In this document: positions 54,466 through 63,894 of the stretch, piece after piece
Position numbering within the stretch: position 1 is the stretch's first letter
How the letters are laid out: each line of letters opens with the position of its first letter
The notes under the pieces: generated by a model
Told to the model about the DNA's origin: nothing
The model's database searches: none
What the model saw: the letters and a program-made list of their open reading frames with translations, nothing else
Made by a program: the position numbers and the translations under genes
Source of the DNA: Blastococcus sp. TF02-8
GTDB lineage: Bacteria; Actinomycetota; Actinomycetes; Mycobacteriales; Geodermatophilaceae
Direction of reading: 5' to 3'
DNA: 64,000 bases
Assembly: GCF_003319175.1 (NCBI RefSeq)
Contig: NZ_QOHK01000001.1
Coordinates: 620,001 to 684,000, forward strand

Positions 54466-55521
54466 ATGACGGATCGGATCGACCCGCAGGACCTCCGCAC
54501 GTTCGGCACCCGCGTGCTGACCGCTCTCGGCGTACCCGAGGAGGACGGCGTGCTGGTGGCCGACTCGCTGGTCCAGGCCGACCTCTGGGGGCACCAGTCG
54601 CACGGCGTCCTGCGCCTGCCCTGGTATGCCGCCCGCCTGCGCTCCGGCGCCGTGCGGGCGGTCACCGACCCCGCCGTCCTCTCCGACACCGGACCGCTGC
54701 TGCTGCTGCTCGACGGACGGGACGGCATCGGCCAGGTGCTCGCCGACCGGGCCCGCACCCTGGCCACCGAGCGCGCCCGCGCGCACGGCGTCGGCGTCGT
54801 CGGCGTGCGGAACTCCAACCACTTCGGCACCGCCATGTACTTCACCCGCCGGGCCGCCCGGGACGGCCTGGTCGCGGTCCTGACCACCAACGCCAGCCCG
54901 GCCATGGCGCCCTGGGGTGGACGGCAGAAGGTGCTCGGCACGAACCCGTGGTCGATCGCCGCGCCCGCCCCCGACGGCCGGGTGGTCGTCGTGGACATCG
55001 CCAACACCGCCGTCGCCCGGGGCAAGATCTACCTGGCGGAGAACCGCGGCGAGGAGATCCCGGAGAACTGGGCGCTCACGGCCGACGGTGCGCCGACGAC
55101 CGATCCGGCGGAGGGAGTGCTCGGCGTGATCCTGCCGATGGCCGGCCACAAGGGCTACGCCATCTCCTTCCTCATGGACGTCCTCTCCGGCGCGCTCACC
55201 GGCAGCGCCGTCGGTACCGGCGTGCACGGCCCCTACGAGGCGGAGGCGCGCAGCGGCTGCGGGCACCTCTTCCTCGCCCTCGACCCCGCGGCGTTCGGCG
55301 ACCGGGCCGGCTATGAGGAGCGCGTCGGGCGGCTCGTCGGCGAGGTCCGGGACGTCCCGCTCGCCCAGGGCTTCGACGAGGTCTTCCTCCCCGGCGAGGT
55401 CGAGGACCGGGCCGAGGCGGCCGCGCTGGCGGCCGGGGGCATCGCGCTGGCCGACGGCTCGCTGAGCGAGCTCCGTGCCCTCGCCGACGCCACCGGCGTC
55501 CCCTTCGGGATGCGGCGGTGA
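54466..55521 (+). CDS. Malate/lactate (LDH2/MDG) family NAD(P)-dependent dehydrogenase
   Basis: A 351-residue member of the LDH2 family (malate, L-sulfolactate, ureidoglycolate, 2,3-diketogulonate reductases). Typical blocks: ALGVPEEDGVLVADSLVQADLWGHQSHGV, VVGVRNSNHFGTAMYFTRRAA, TTNASPAMAPWGGRQKVLGTNPWSIA, GKIYLAENRGEEIPENWAL and GHKGYAISFLMDVLSG. Reaction: NAD(P)-linked oxidation of a 2-hydroxy acid, not resolvable further. ATG 54466 after GGAAGAGGA. Divergent from the ABM/cupin/dehydrogenase operon with the GntR palindromes between. Confidence 0.9.
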   Translation: MTDRIDPQDLRTFGTRVLTALGVPEEDGVLVADSLVQADLWGHQSHGVLRLPWYAARLRSGAVRAVTDPAVLSDTGPLLLLLDGRDGIGQVLADRARTLATERARAHGVGVVGVRNSNHFGTAMYFTRRAARDGLVAVLTTNASPAMAPWGGRQKVLGTNPWSIAAPAPDGRVVVVDIANTAVARGKIYLAENRGEEIPENWALTADGAPTTDPAEGVLGVILPMAGHKGYAISFLMDVLSGALTGSAVGTGVHGPYEAEARSGCGHLFLALDPAAFGDRAGYEERVGRLVGEVRDVPLAQGFDEVFLPGEVEDRAEAAALAAGGIALADGSLSELRALADATGVPFGMRR

Positions 55522-56228
55522 GCGCCGCCTTCCCCGGGGCGGGCGCGGAGAGCAAGGCCGACCTGGTCCACCGGCAGCTCAAGGAGGAGATCGAGCTCGG
55601 TGAGCTGGCCCCGGGCACCCCGCTGTCGGAGCTCTGGCTCGTCGAGCGCACCGGCGCCTCCCGCACACCGGTCCGCGAGGCGCTGCGCCGGCTGGCCGCC
55701 GAGGGCCTGGTCGACCTCGTGCCGCGACAGGGCGCCCGGGTCTCGCGGGTGTCGCTGCAGAGCGTCCGGGACCTGTTCGACTTCCGCTCGTTGCTGGAGC
55801 CGGCCGCGATCCGGCAGGCGACGGAGGCTGCGGCCACCGACGCGGAGCTGCGTCGCGTCTTCACCGCGATGCGCAGCGAGTTCGCGCGCACCGTCCGCCG
55901 GGCGCCGTCGCAGGCCCGGTCGCGCGCCTTCTACGAGCTGGCCGACCGCTTCGACTGGGCCGTCATCGGCGCGACCCGCAACGAGCACCTGCGGCGCACG
56001 ATCGCCGAGCTGCGCCCCCACACCGCGCGGTTGCGCAACCTCTCCCACGTCGATCCGCGGCGCGTGGAGGTCTCCGTCGCCGAGCACCTGCGCATGTGCG
56101 ACGCGCTGCTGGCCGGCGAGGCCGACGAGGCGGCGACCGCGATGGCCGAGCACCTCACGCAGAGCCTGGCCACGATCTTCCGCAACCTCGCCCGAGCCCC
56201 CGCCGACGGGCTGGACCTGCTCGGCTGA
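55518..56228 (+). CDS. GntR/FadR-type transcriptional regulator
   Basis: A 236-residue regulator: winged helix VHRQLKEEIELGELAPGTPLSELWLVERTGASRTPVREALRRLAAEGL, and an FCD domain with EHLRMCDALLAGEADEAATAMAEHLTQSL. The recognition helix TPVREALRRL is standard. GTG 55518 overlaps the LDH2 stop as GTGA. It likely binds the palindromes at 54414-54434 and controls both flanking operons. Confidence 0.88.
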   Translation: MSAAFPGAGAESKADLVHRQLKEEIELGELAPGTPLSELWLVERTGASRTPVREALRRLAAEGLVDLVPRQGARVSRVSLQSVRDLFDFRSLLEPAAIRQATEAAATDAELRRVFTAMRSEFARTVRRAPSQARSRAFYELADRFDWAVIGATRNEHLRRTIAELRPHTARLRNLSHVDPRRVEVSVAEHLRMCDALLAGEADEAATAMAEHLTQSLATIFRNLARAPADGLDLLG

Positions 56229-56231
56229 GCG

Positions 56232-56624
56232 CTAGTCGGCCTTGACCGCCAGCACCGGGCAGTTCGCGTCCAGCAGGATCCGCTGCGCCTGGCTGCCCGT
56301 GATCAGCTTCCCCGTGGGCGTGCGCCGGCGGAGCCCGATGACGATCAGGCTGGCCCTGACCCGGTCGGCCGCCTCGACGACCTCCTCGGCCGCCTCGTGC
56401 CCGCGGACCTGCTGGTCGAACTCGTACACCACGCCGGTGCCGTCGAGCCGCTCGCGCAGCTGCGCCAGACGCTCCTCCGACACGAACCGGTTGTCGACGA
56501 ACGCGTCGCCCCGGGAGGAGTTCACGACGTGCAGCGGCTCCTCCCGGCGCCTGGCCTCGGCGACGGCTGCGGTGAGGGCCGCCTCGCCCTCGGGGGTCGG
56601 CACGTAGCCCACGACGATCGTCAT
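56232..56624 (-). CDS. Universal stress protein (UspA family)
   Basis: A 130-residue alpha/beta protein: MTIVVGYVPTPEGEAALTAAVAEARR, LIVIGLRRRTPTGKLITGSQAQRILLDANCPVLAVKAD. The G-x2-G-x9-G-S/T ATP-binding element is present (GLRRRTPTGKLITGSQAQ). ATG 56622-56624 is preferred over an upstream GTG because MTIVVGY is the family start. The gap to the response regulator gene (56625-56700) contains AACG/CGTT inverted half-sites. Confidence 0.82.
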   Translation of the reverse strand: MTIVVGYVPTPEGEAALTAAVAEARRREEPLHVVNSSRGDAFVDNRFVSEERLAQLRERLDGTGVVYEFDQQVRGHEAAEEVVEAADRVRASLIVIGLRRRTPTGKLITGSQAQRILLDANCPVLAVKAD

Positions 56625-56700
56625 GCGGGCAGCTTCACCGACGCCCACGACGACGTCAGCATTGCGCGCCTAACGGTCGTTTCGTTCCTTGCGTCCACCG

Positions 56701-57390
56701 TCACCGGGTCGCGGAGCGCAGCGTGAACCGACGCTCGGGCCGCCCGGCGGTGCCGTAGCGCTGCCGGACGTCGGCCTGGTCCTGCGCGACCAGCTGTTCC
56801 AGGTAGCGCCGGGCGCTGACCCGCGCGAGCCCGGTGCGCTCGCTGCACTCCGAGGCGGAGAGCCCCTGCTCGGCGGCGGCCGCGAGCGCCTCGCGGACCA
56901 GCTCGAGGGTCTGGGGGGTGATGCCCTTGGGCGTGGCAGCGGGGGCGGGTGCGCTCCCCCGGGCACCGACGAACATGCGGTCGACGTCCTGCTGCCCGGC
57001 GACGTCGAGCTCCGCCAGCTCTCCGCGCAGCGCGGCGTACTGACGGAGCCGGTCCTCGAACGTCCGGCGGTCGAACGGTTTGACCAGGTAGTGCAGGACG
57101 CCACCGTGGAGGGCGCTGCGGATGCTCTCCACGTCACGGGCGGCGCTGATCACCACCACGTCGGCCGCCGACCCGTCGGCGCGCAGCCGGCGCAGGACGT
57201 CCAGCCCGGTCATGTCGGGGAGGTAGACGTCGAGGAGGACGAGGTCCGGCTGCAGCCGCGCCGTCTGGGCCAGGGCCTCCGCGCCGGTCGCCGCGGTCCC
57301 GACCACCTCGAACCCCTCCAGCGCGCCGACGAAGGCGGCGTGCACCCGGGCGACCATGAAGTCGTCGTCGACGATGAGGACGCTGATCAC
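56701..57390 (-). CDS. CitB/DcuR-type response regulator
   Basis: A 229-residue response regulator. Receiver domain with phospho-acceptor Asp54 (LVLLDVYLPDMTG), acidic pocket VLIVDDDF and Lys in HYLVKPFDRRTF. The C-terminal part is a helix-turn-helix (LSASECSERTGLARVSARRYLEQL) typical of the CitB/DpiA class rather than OmpR or NarL. GTG 57390 overlaps the kinase stop as GTGA. Likely controls the tctCBA operon beyond the kinase. Confidence 0.88.
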   Translation of the reverse strand: MISVLIVDDDFMVARVHAAFVGALEGFEVVGTAATGAEALAQTARLQPDLVLLDVYLPDMTGLDVLRRLRADGSAADVVVISAARDVESIRSALHGGVLHYLVKPFDRRTFEDRLRQYAALRGELAELDVAGQQDVDRMFVGARGSAPAPAATPKGITPQTLELVREALAAAAEQGLSASECSERTGLARVSARRYLEQLVAQDQADVRQRYGTAGRPERRFTLRSATR

Positions 57391-58988
57391 GAGGTCACCA
57401 GCGCGGGGTCGGCGGGCATGCGGGCGACGAAGGTGGACCCGCCCGCCGAGGTCACCGTGACATCGCCTCCTCGCCGTGTGCACAGCAGGTGCACCAGCGA
57501 CAGGCCGATGCCGCGCTCGTCCGAGGTGCCCTGGCCGGTGGCGGCGTCCTTGGTCGAGACGCCGCGCCGCAGCACCTCGCGCTCCATCCCGGCCGGCACA
57601 CCCGGGCCCGAGTCGCGCACGACCACCTCGACCTCTCCGTCGACCAGGCCCACGGACACCTCGACCCAGCGCTGGACCGCGGTGGCGGCAGCGTCCAGGG
57701 CGTTGTCGACGAGGTTGCCCACGACCGTCGCGACGTCGGTGCTCAGCTCGGCGGGGAGGACCGGCAGCGACGAGTCCGGGTCGACCCGGAAGTCGACGCC
57801 CAGCTCGTCGGCCTGGCTGCCCTTGGCGATGAGCAGGGCGGCGATGGACGGGTCGCGCACCGTGGAGGTGACCGCGGCGGTGAACTCCGAGCGGCTGGAG
57901 CTGACCCGGTGGACGAAGCGGACCGCCTCCTCGCTCTCCCCGATCTCGATCAGGCCGGCGATGGTGTGCAGCCGGTTGCTGAACTCGTGGGCCTGGGCCC
58001 GCAGGGTGTCGGTCACGTGCCGGGTGAGGTCGAGTTCCCGGCGCAGCTCCAAGAGCTCGGTGCGGTCCCGCAGCGTCGTCACCGACCCGATCGGCCGGCC
58101 GCGGCTGGCGATCGGCAGCCGGTTGACCACGAGCACCCGGCCTGCGCTGGCGACCGCCCGGTCGCGCTCCACGTCACCGGAGAGGAAGGCGTCGAGCAGC
58201 TCCTCGCCAACGCCCAGGTCCGCGAGCGTGCGCCCCAGCGCGTCGCCGGGGATGCGCAGCAACCGGACCGCCTCGTCGTTGATCAGGGTGACCCGGCCGC
58301 GCAGGTCCAGCCCGACGACGCCTTCCCGGATGCCGTGCAGCATGGCGTCGCGGTGCTCGACCAGGCCGGTGATCTCGGCGGGTTCCAGGCCCAGCGTCTG
58401 ACGCTTCACCCGCCGGGCCACCAGGAGTGACCCGCCGACTCCGATGACGCTGGCCAGCCCCAGGTAGGTGAGCAGGTTCGGGGCCTCGGCAACGAGGGAG
58501 TCCCAGACCCCCGGGTAGGGGCGGACGACCGCGACGAAGCCGAGCACGCGCGAGCCGCGCGCGGCGAGGATGGGCGCCATCGCGACCGCGGCGCGGCCGT
58601 TGCCCAGCTCGATGTCGCCGGTCCAGGACCGGCCGCTGAGCACGTCGCTGGGCCCGAGGTCGTAGCGGTCGCCCATCTCCGCGGGGTCGGCGGTGGCCAC
58701 GACGGTGCCGTCGGCACGCGCCACGACGACCGACTCGGAGTCCGACGCGCTGCGCAGGTTCTCCGCCACCACCCGGATGTAGTAGACCGACCCCTCTTCC
58801 ATCGCCGACCGCGTCCGCGGGGCGTTGGCGAGCGTCTCGGCGACGCTCACCGCCCGGCGCCCCTGCTGGTCCTCGGCGCGCTGGGTCGACTGGGCGACGG
58901 ACACCGCGGCGACGCCCACGAGGACGACGCAGACGATGACCGTCTGCAGCGCGAGCAGCTGGCCGGCCAGTGAGAGCCGCCGGGACAC
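57387..58988 (-). CDS. CitA/DcuS-type sensor histidine kinase
   Basis: A 533-residue membrane kinase. Two helices (near residues 8-30 and around LLTYLGLASVIGVGGSLLVA) flank an extracytoplasmic PAS/sCache sensor. A cytoplasmic PAS (HRDAMLHGIREGVVGLDLRGRVTLIN) precedes a Spo0B-like dimerisation helix with phospho-His334 (RAQAHEFSNRLHTIAGLIEIGE) and an ATPase domain (NLVDNALDAAATA, VRDSGPGVPAGM, RGIGLSLVHLL). These kinases sense citrate and C4-dicarboxylates. GTG 58986-58988 is fixed by GGAGG upstream. Divergent from tctC. Confidence 0.9.
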   Translation of the reverse strand: MSRRLSLAGQLLALQTVIVCVVLVGVAAVSVAQSTQRAEDQQGRRAVSVAETLANAPRTRSAMEEGSVYYIRVVAENLRSASDSESVVVARADGTVVATADPAEMGDRYDLGPSDVLSGRSWTGDIELGNGRAAVAMAPILAARGSRVLGFVAVVRPYPGVWDSLVAEAPNLLTYLGLASVIGVGGSLLVARRVKRQTLGLEPAEITGLVEHRDAMLHGIREGVVGLDLRGRVTLINDEAVRLLRIPGDALGRTLADLGVGEELLDAFLSGDVERDRAVASAGRVLVVNRLPIASRGRPIGSVTTLRDRTELLELRRELDLTRHVTDTLRAQAHEFSNRLHTIAGLIEIGESEEAVRFVHRVSSSRSEFTAAVTSTVRDPSIAALLIAKGSQADELGVDFRVDPDSSLPVLPAELSTDVATVVGNLVDNALDAAATAVQRWVEVSVGLVDGEVEVVVRDSGPGVPAGMEREVLRRGVSTKDAATGQGTSDERGIGLSLVHLLCTRRGGDVTVTSAGGSTFVARMPADPALVTS

Positions 58989-59104
58989 GGAGCCTCCAGA
59001 CGAGGACGAGGAGCGAGGGGGGCCCAGTTGAGCACGGCGCGGGAGGTCCGGTGAGGCCCGGAACCGTGGACACAAGGACCACAAAGCTCAATGCGCACTC
59101 AAGG

Positions 59105-59158
59105 GTGACACGGGTCACGCGCGTTGCCATTTTCCGTGTCACGAGGTGGTCAACCACC
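59105..59158 (+). promoter_or_regulatory. Inverted repeats upstream of tctC
   Basis: GTGACACGG (59105-59113) and CCGTGTCAC (59134-59142) are a perfect 9-bp inverted repeat; a further GTGAC-4-GTCAC overlaps the first. GGTGGT-CA-ACCACC occupies 59145-59158 close to the ribosome binding site. The first two may bind the CitB-like regulator; the third could form a leader hairpin. Confidence 0.5.
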
Positions 59159-59176
59159 CAGACACAGGAGGACAAG

Positions 59177-60178
59177 ATGCGCACTGCTTCCGTGCGGAAG
59201 CTCACCGTCGGCGCCCTCGCCGCCGGCCTCGTGCTCACCGGCTGCGGCACGACCGCCGAGGGCGGCTCCGCCTCGGGCGGCAGCGACGGGCCGATCACGG
59301 GCCTCCGCTTCCTGGTGCCGAACTCCCCCGGCAGCGGCTACGACACCACCGCCCGGGCCGTGGCCCAGGTGATGGAGGACGAGAAGCTGGCGTCCGGCCT
59401 CGAGGTGTTCAACCTCGAGGGCGCCGGCGGGACCGTGGGCCTCCAGCGGCTGGTCAACGAAGAGGGCAACGCCAAGATGCTCATGCAGATGGGTCTCGGC
59501 GTGGTGGGCGCGCAGTTCAGCAACCAGTCCGAGGCCACCCTCGACCAGACCACCCCGGTCGCCAAGCTGATCGAGGAGGCCGAGGCGATCGTCGTCCCGG
59601 GCGACTCCCCCATCAAGACGATCGACGACCTGGTGACGACCTGGAAGGCCGACCCGGGCAACACCCCTGTCGGTGGTGCGTCCAACCCGGGCGGACCCGA
59701 CCACCTGACGCCGATGCTGCTCGCGCAGGAGGTCGGTGTGGAGCCGACCGAGGTCAACTACGTCCCCTACGACGGCGGCGGCGAGCTGCTCGCCGGCATC
59801 CTCGGCGGCGACGTGGCCTTCGCGGCGACCGGCGTGGGCGAGGTCGCCGAGGCGGCCGAGGCCGGCGACGTGCGCATCCTCGCGGTCACCAGCGAGGAGG
59901 CCGTCGAGGGCGTCGACGCTCCCACCCTCTCCGACGAGGGCATCGACCTGGTCTTCGCCAACTGGCGCGGCATCGTCGCGGCGCCGGGCATCTCCGAGGA
60001 CGAGACCCAGGCCTTCGTCGACGCGGTGACCGAGATGCACGACAGCGACGCGTGGAAGAAGGTGCTGGAGGACCAGGGCTGGACCGACGCCTTCGTCACC
60101 GGGGACGACTTCGCCTCCTACCTCTCCGACGAGAGCGACCGGGTCGAGTCGGTCCTGAGCGAGCTGGGGCTGGCGTGA
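59177..60178 (+). CDS. tctC: Tripartite tricarboxylate transporter substrate-binding lipoprotein TctC
   Basis: A 333-residue periplasmic-type binding protein anchored by a lipobox (VLTGCGTT after [11 protein letters not shown]). The domain is a TctC/Bug fold: [44 protein letters not shown] and [24 protein letters not shown]. It captures citrate, tartrate or other carboxylates; specificity is unknown. AGGAGG before ATG 59177. First gene of tctCBA; its stop overlaps tctB. Confidence 0.9.
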   Translation: MRTASVRKLTVGALAAGLVLTGCGTTAEGGSASGGSDGPITGLRFLVPNSPGSGYDTTARAVAQVMEDEKLASGLEVFNLEGAGGTVGLQRLVNEEGNAKMLMQMGLGVVGAQFSNQSEATLDQTTPVAKLIEEAEAIVVPGDSPIKTIDDLVTTWKADPGNTPVGGASNPGGPDHLTPMLLAQEVGVEPTEVNYVPYDGGGELLAGILGGDVAFAATGVGEVAEAAEAGDVRILAVTSEEAVEGVDAPTLSDEGIDLVFANWRGIVAAPGISEDETQAFVDAVTEMHDSDAWKKVLEDQGWTDAFVTGDDFASYLSDESDRVESVLSELGLA

Positions 60179-60687
60179 GCTCTGCCGCTCCCGGCGGCAC
60201 GACGGAACAGGGCCGCTCCGAGTTCGGGGTGGCCCTGTTCCTCGCAGCCCTCGGCGTCCTCGTCATCGTCATGGCGGTGCTGATCCCCGAGAGCCGGATC
60301 GCCCGTGGTCCGGTGGGGCCGGCGACCGTCCCGATCGTGGTCGGCGGCCTGATGGTGGTCGTCGCCGGCTTCCTGGCACTGGACGTCCTCCGCGGCGGCC
60401 GTGGCGAGCCGGAGGGCGGCGAGGACGTCGAGCTCACTGGCCGCAGCGACTGGCGCACGGTCCTCCTGCTGGCCGCGGCGTTCGTCGCCAACGCCGTCCT
60501 CATCGAGCCGCTGGGCTGGCCGTTCTCCGGCGCGATCCTGTTCTGGGGTGCGGCCTTCGCCCTCGGCAGCCGGCACGCCGTGCGGGACGCGGTCATCGCG
60601 CTCGGGCTGTCGTTCGGCACCTGGTACCTGTTCGCCCTCGGCCTCGGCGTGGTCCTGCCCGTGGGCATCCTGAGAGGCATCCTCTGA
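60175..60687 (+). CDS. tctB: Tripartite tricarboxylate transporter small membrane subunit TctB
   Basis: A 170-residue protein with four helices: [65 protein letters not shown] and a paired C-terminal helix. Weakly conserved in sequence, recognised by size, topology and position between tctC and tctA. GTG 60175 overlaps the tctC stop as GTGA; its stop overlaps the tctA ATG by one base. Confidence 0.86.
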   Translation: MSSAAPGGTTEQGRSEFGVALFLAALGVLVIVMAVLIPESRIARGPVGPATVPIVVGGLMVVVAGFLALDVLRGGRGEPEGGEDVELTGRSDWRTVLLLAAAFVANAVLIEPLGWPFSGAILFWGAAFALGSRHAVRDAVIALGLSFGTWYLFALGLGVVLPVGILRGIL

Positions 60688-62312
60688 TGGACGCATTCAC
60701 CGAGCTGATCGGCGGGTTCGGCACGGCCCTGACGCCGACCAACCTGCTGTACGCCTTCATCGGCGTGCTCCTGGGGACCGCGATCGGCGTGCTCCCGGGC
60801 ATCGGGCCGGCGATGACCGTGGCGCTGCTGCTCCCGCTCACCCGCGGCCTGGACGTGACCGGGGCGCTGATCATGTTCGCCGGCATCTACTACGGCGGCA
60901 TGTACGGCGGTTCGACGACGTCGATCCTCCTGAACACCCCCGGGGAGAGCGCCTCGGTCGTCACCGCCATCGAGGGCAACAAGATGGCCAAGGCAGGGCG
61001 GGCCGCGCAGGCGCTGGCCACGGCGGCCATCGGGTCGTTCGTCGCGGGCACGATCGCCACGCTTCTCCTCGCGGTCCTCGCACCGACCGTGGCCGACCTC
61101 GCCGTCGAGGTCTCCCCCGCCGACTTCTTCGCGATCATGGTGCTGGCCTTCATCGCCGTCACCTCGGTCCTCGGCAGCTCCCGCATCCGTGGGCTCGCGG
61201 CGCTGTGCATCGGCCTCACCATCGGCCTGGTCGGTATCGACATCACGTCCGGCCAGCAGCGGCTGACCTTCGGCATCGGCGAGCTCGCCGACGGCATCGA
61301 CGTCGTCGTCGTGGCCGTGGGCCTGTTCGCGGTGGGCGAGGCCCTCTGGACCGCCGCGCACCTGCGCCGCAAGCCGATCGACGTCATCCCGGTCGGCAAC
61401 CCGCGCATGAGCCGCAGCGACTTCCGGCGCTCCTGGAAGCCGTGGCTGCGCGGCACCGCCATCGGCTTCCCGTTCGGCGCGATCCCGGCCGGCGGCGCGG
61501 AGATCCCGACCTTCCTCTCCTACGTCACCGAGAAGCGGCTCTCCCAGCACCCCGAGGAGTTCGGCAAGGGCGCCATCGAGGGGGTGGCCGGCCCCGAGGC
61601 GACGAACAACGCCTCCGCCGCAGGAGGCCTGGTCCCCATGCTCACCCTCGGCATCCCGACGACGGCGACCGCGGCGGTCATGCTGGCGGCGATCCAGAGC
61701 TACGGGATCGAGCCGGGCCCCCAGCTGTTCGACAAGGAGCCGGAGCTGGTGTGGGGCCTGATCGCCAGCCTCTTCGTCGGCAACACCGTCCTGCTGCTGC
61801 TGAACCTCCCGATGGCGCCGCTGTGGGCGAAGCTGCTGCGGATCCCCCGCCCCTACCTGTACGCCGGGATCCTCTTCTTCTCCAGCCTCGGCGCCTACGC
61901 GGCGAACGCCAACACCTTCGACCTGTTCCTCCTGCTCGCCATCGGCGCACTGGGATTCATGATGCGGCGGTACGGGATCCCGGTCCTGCCGGCGATCATC
62001 GGCGTGATCCTCGGGCCCTACGCCGAGAAGGAGCTGCGGCGGGCACTGCAGCTGAGCAACGGCGACGTCGGCGGTCTCTTCGAGCCCATCTCGATCGTGG
62101 TCTACGTGATCGTGGGCCTGATCCTGCTGTGGCCGCTGGTCCGCCGGTTCATGCCCCGCAAGGTCGTGCCCGGGGTCCTCGAGGAGGCGACGCACGAGAT
62201 CGAGGAGGCGCACTCCCCCCACGGGCTCACCGACTCGGTGTCGGTGTCCGGCACGGCTCGGGCCCGGCAGGGCTTCGACGGGGCGCACGACTCCGACAGC
62301 AGCGGCCTCTGA
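60687..62312 (+). CDS. tctA: Tripartite tricarboxylate transporter large permease TctA
   Basis: A 541-residue permease with about 11-12 helices. Conserved features: [71 protein letters not shown]. It uses the cation gradient to import the TctC-bound substrate. ATG 60687 in a TGATG overlap with tctB. A terminator follows. Confidence 0.93.
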   Translation: MDAFTELIGGFGTALTPTNLLYAFIGVLLGTAIGVLPGIGPAMTVALLLPLTRGLDVTGALIMFAGIYYGGMYGGSTTSILLNTPGESASVVTAIEGNKMAKAGRAAQALATAAIGSFVAGTIATLLLAVLAPTVADLAVEVSPADFFAIMVLAFIAVTSVLGSSRIRGLAALCIGLTIGLVGIDITSGQQRLTFGIGELADGIDVVVVAVGLFAVGEALWTAAHLRRKPIDVIPVGNPRMSRSDFRRSWKPWLRGTAIGFPFGAIPAGGAEIPTFLSYVTEKRLSQHPEEFGKGAIEGVAGPEATNNASAAGGLVPMLTLGIPTTATAAVMLAAIQSYGIEPGPQLFDKEPELVWGLIASLFVGNTVLLLLNLPMAPLWAKLLRIPRPYLYAGILFFSSLGAYAANANTFDLFLLLAIGALGFMMRRYGIPVLPAIIGVILGPYAEKELRRALQLSNGDVGGLFEPISIVVYVIVGLILLWPLVRRFMPRKVVPGVLEEATHEIEEAHSPHGLTDSVSVSGTARARQGFDGAHDSDSSGL

Positions 62313-62330
62313 CCGCACCCCGCACGACCG

Positions 62331-62379
62331 GGCCCCGCGCTCCCGCTCCGCCTCCACAGGCGGACCGGGACGCGGGGCC
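62331..62379 (+). terminator. Terminator hairpin after tctA
   Basis: Arms 62331-62352 and 62359-62379 pair over about 20 bp with one bulge and one mismatch, loop TCCACA. It begins 19 bases past the tctA stop and lies before the convergent SDR end. Confidence 0.8.
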
Positions 62380-62403
62380 TCGTCGTGGCGACCGGGCGCC
62401 GGG

Positions 62404-63273
62404 TCAGATGCTGCGCCAGCGACCCTCGGTGGCGTTCCCCTCCGGCTTGGACTCGAAGACGTTGCCCTCGGTCGGCGGGACCTCGTCGTTCGCGATCGCC
62501 AGCCGCTGGAGCAGCGGCCCGACCAGCAGGTCGTAGACGCCGGGCAGCAGCCGGAAACCGGCGGTGATCAGCGGGTTCAGGAAGCCCGCCTGCACCACCC
62601 GGCGGGGGCTGTCCAGGGTGGACAGCACCCGCGCGGCGACCCGCTGCGGCGAGTAGACCGGCGGTGGCGGCCGGCCGGTGCTGCCGGCCCACGACGCGCC
62701 CTGCATGTAGATCGGGGTGTCCACTCCCCCGGGCTGCACGATGGAGACCGAGATCCCGGGGACGTCGCGGGTCTCCTGCTGCAGCACCCGCGCCAGGCCC
62801 AGCTGGCCCCACTTCGCGGTCACGTAGCTGCCCATCAGCGGAGTGGCCACGTTGCCCAGCAGCGAGTTGACGATGACCAGGTGGCCGGCTCCCTGGCGGC
62901 GGAAGAGCGGCAGCACGTGCCGGGCGAGGTTCGCGGTGCCGTGGACGGCGGTGTCGACGACCCGCTCGTACACCTCCTTCGGCACCTCCTCCACCGTGCC
63001 GTAGGCCATGACCTGCGCGGCGTGCACCACCGTGTCGAGCCGGCCGAACCGCTCAGCGGTCGAGCGCACCACGGCGGCGATCGCCTCGTCGTCGAGCACG
63101 TCGGCCGGGCAGACGACGGCGTCGGCGGCTCCGGCCGCGCGGACCTCGGCGGCGGCCTCCTCCAGCGACTCGCGACCACGCGCCACGAGCACCACGCGGG
63201 CGCCCCGTTCGCCGAGCTGGACGGCGGTGGCCCGGCCGATGCCGCTGGAGGCGCCGGTCACCAGCGCCGTCAT
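62404..63273 (-). CDS. Short-chain dehydrogenase/reductase (SDR) family oxidoreductase
   Basis: A 289-residue classical SDR: TGASSGIGRATAVQLGERGA (cofactor loop), HAAQVMAYG, IVNSLLGNVATP (Ser) and GSYVTAKWGQL (Tyr-x3-Lys). The HAAQ replaces the common NNAG motif. An extended C-terminus after residue 220 is typical of the RhlG/AtuG-like or 'SDR family oxidoreductase' group with a membrane-associated helix. NADP preference is possible because ARG follows the second strand. ATG 63271-63273. Substrate unknown. Confidence 0.87.
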   Translation of the reverse strand: MTALVTGASSGIGRATAVQLGERGARVVLVARGRESLEEAAAEVRAAGAADAVVCPADVLDDEAIAAVVRSTAERFGRLDTVVHAAQVMAYGTVEEVPKEVYERVVDTAVHGTANLARHVLPLFRRQGAGHLVIVNSLLGNVATPLMGSYVTAKWGQLGLARVLQQETRDVPGISVSIVQPGGVDTPIYMQGASWAGSTGRPPPPVYSPQRVAARVLSTLDSPRRVVQAGFLNPLITAGFRLLPGVYDLLVGPLLQRLAIANDEVPPTEGNVFESKPEGNATEGRWRSI

Positions 63274-63359
63274 GGGTCCGGGTCCCTCGGGTAGCGGCAC
63301 GGGCTCTCCTCGCCAGTGGGTGCGGGCGGCTCCTCGAGCCACCCGGTGTCGGCGGTGGG

Positions 63360-63773
63360 CTACCCGGTGCCGCCCGGTCCCATGCCGCCCACCTCGTCGA
63401 GCCGGTCGCGCAACCAGCGGGGGCCCGCGGTGGGCGTCGCCGCGGGCAGCCGTGCCCGCAGTCCGCGGTCGGCCGTCACGACCACGACCGCGTCCCCGGC
63501 CATCTCCGCGACGACGCAGACCAGCGCGTCGTCCCCGCTGCCGGACGCGCGCACCACCCGGACGCCGTGGGGTGCGGGGACGTCGCGGGCGGCACCCTCG
63601 ACGACGGCGACGACCGCCTCGACGTGCACCGGCCGTCCGTCCGGACCGGACAGCTCCCCCGGGATCGAGGCCAGTTCACCGAGCAACCGGGTGGCGGCCC
63701 CGGCGCGGTCGCGCCACCAGCCGTCCGGCCGCGAGCCGACGACGTTGGCGACGTCGACCACCAGCACCGTCAC
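63360..63773 (-). CDS. NYN/PIN-like domain protein
   Basis: A 137-residue protein with VTVLVVDVANVVGSRPDGWWRDRAGAA (first acidic NYN strand with Asp and Asn), central VEAVVAVVEGAAR, and VVVVTADRGLRARLP (second acidic strand). The acidic residues are those of the metal-dependent PIN/NYN RNase fold. GTG 63771-63773 is fixed by AGGAGG upstream. A role in RNA processing is inferred from the fold only. Confidence 0.75.
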   Translation of the reverse strand: MTVLVVDVANVVGSRPDGWWRDRAGAATRLLGELASIPGELSGPDGRPVHVEAVVAVVEGAARDVPAPHGVRVVRASGSGDDALVCVVAEMAGDAVVVVTADRGLRARLPAATPTAGPRWLRDRLDEVGGMGPGGTG

Positions 63774-63894
63774 GGGTCCTCCTGCCGTGGGTGGGGCCCG
63801 ACCGCCCGTTTCCCCGTCGGACCGCTCGGGCATGGAACCTGATCACCGCCCGGGGGAATCTGTCGGCGGCTCCGTTCGGACGAAGGGAACCACC

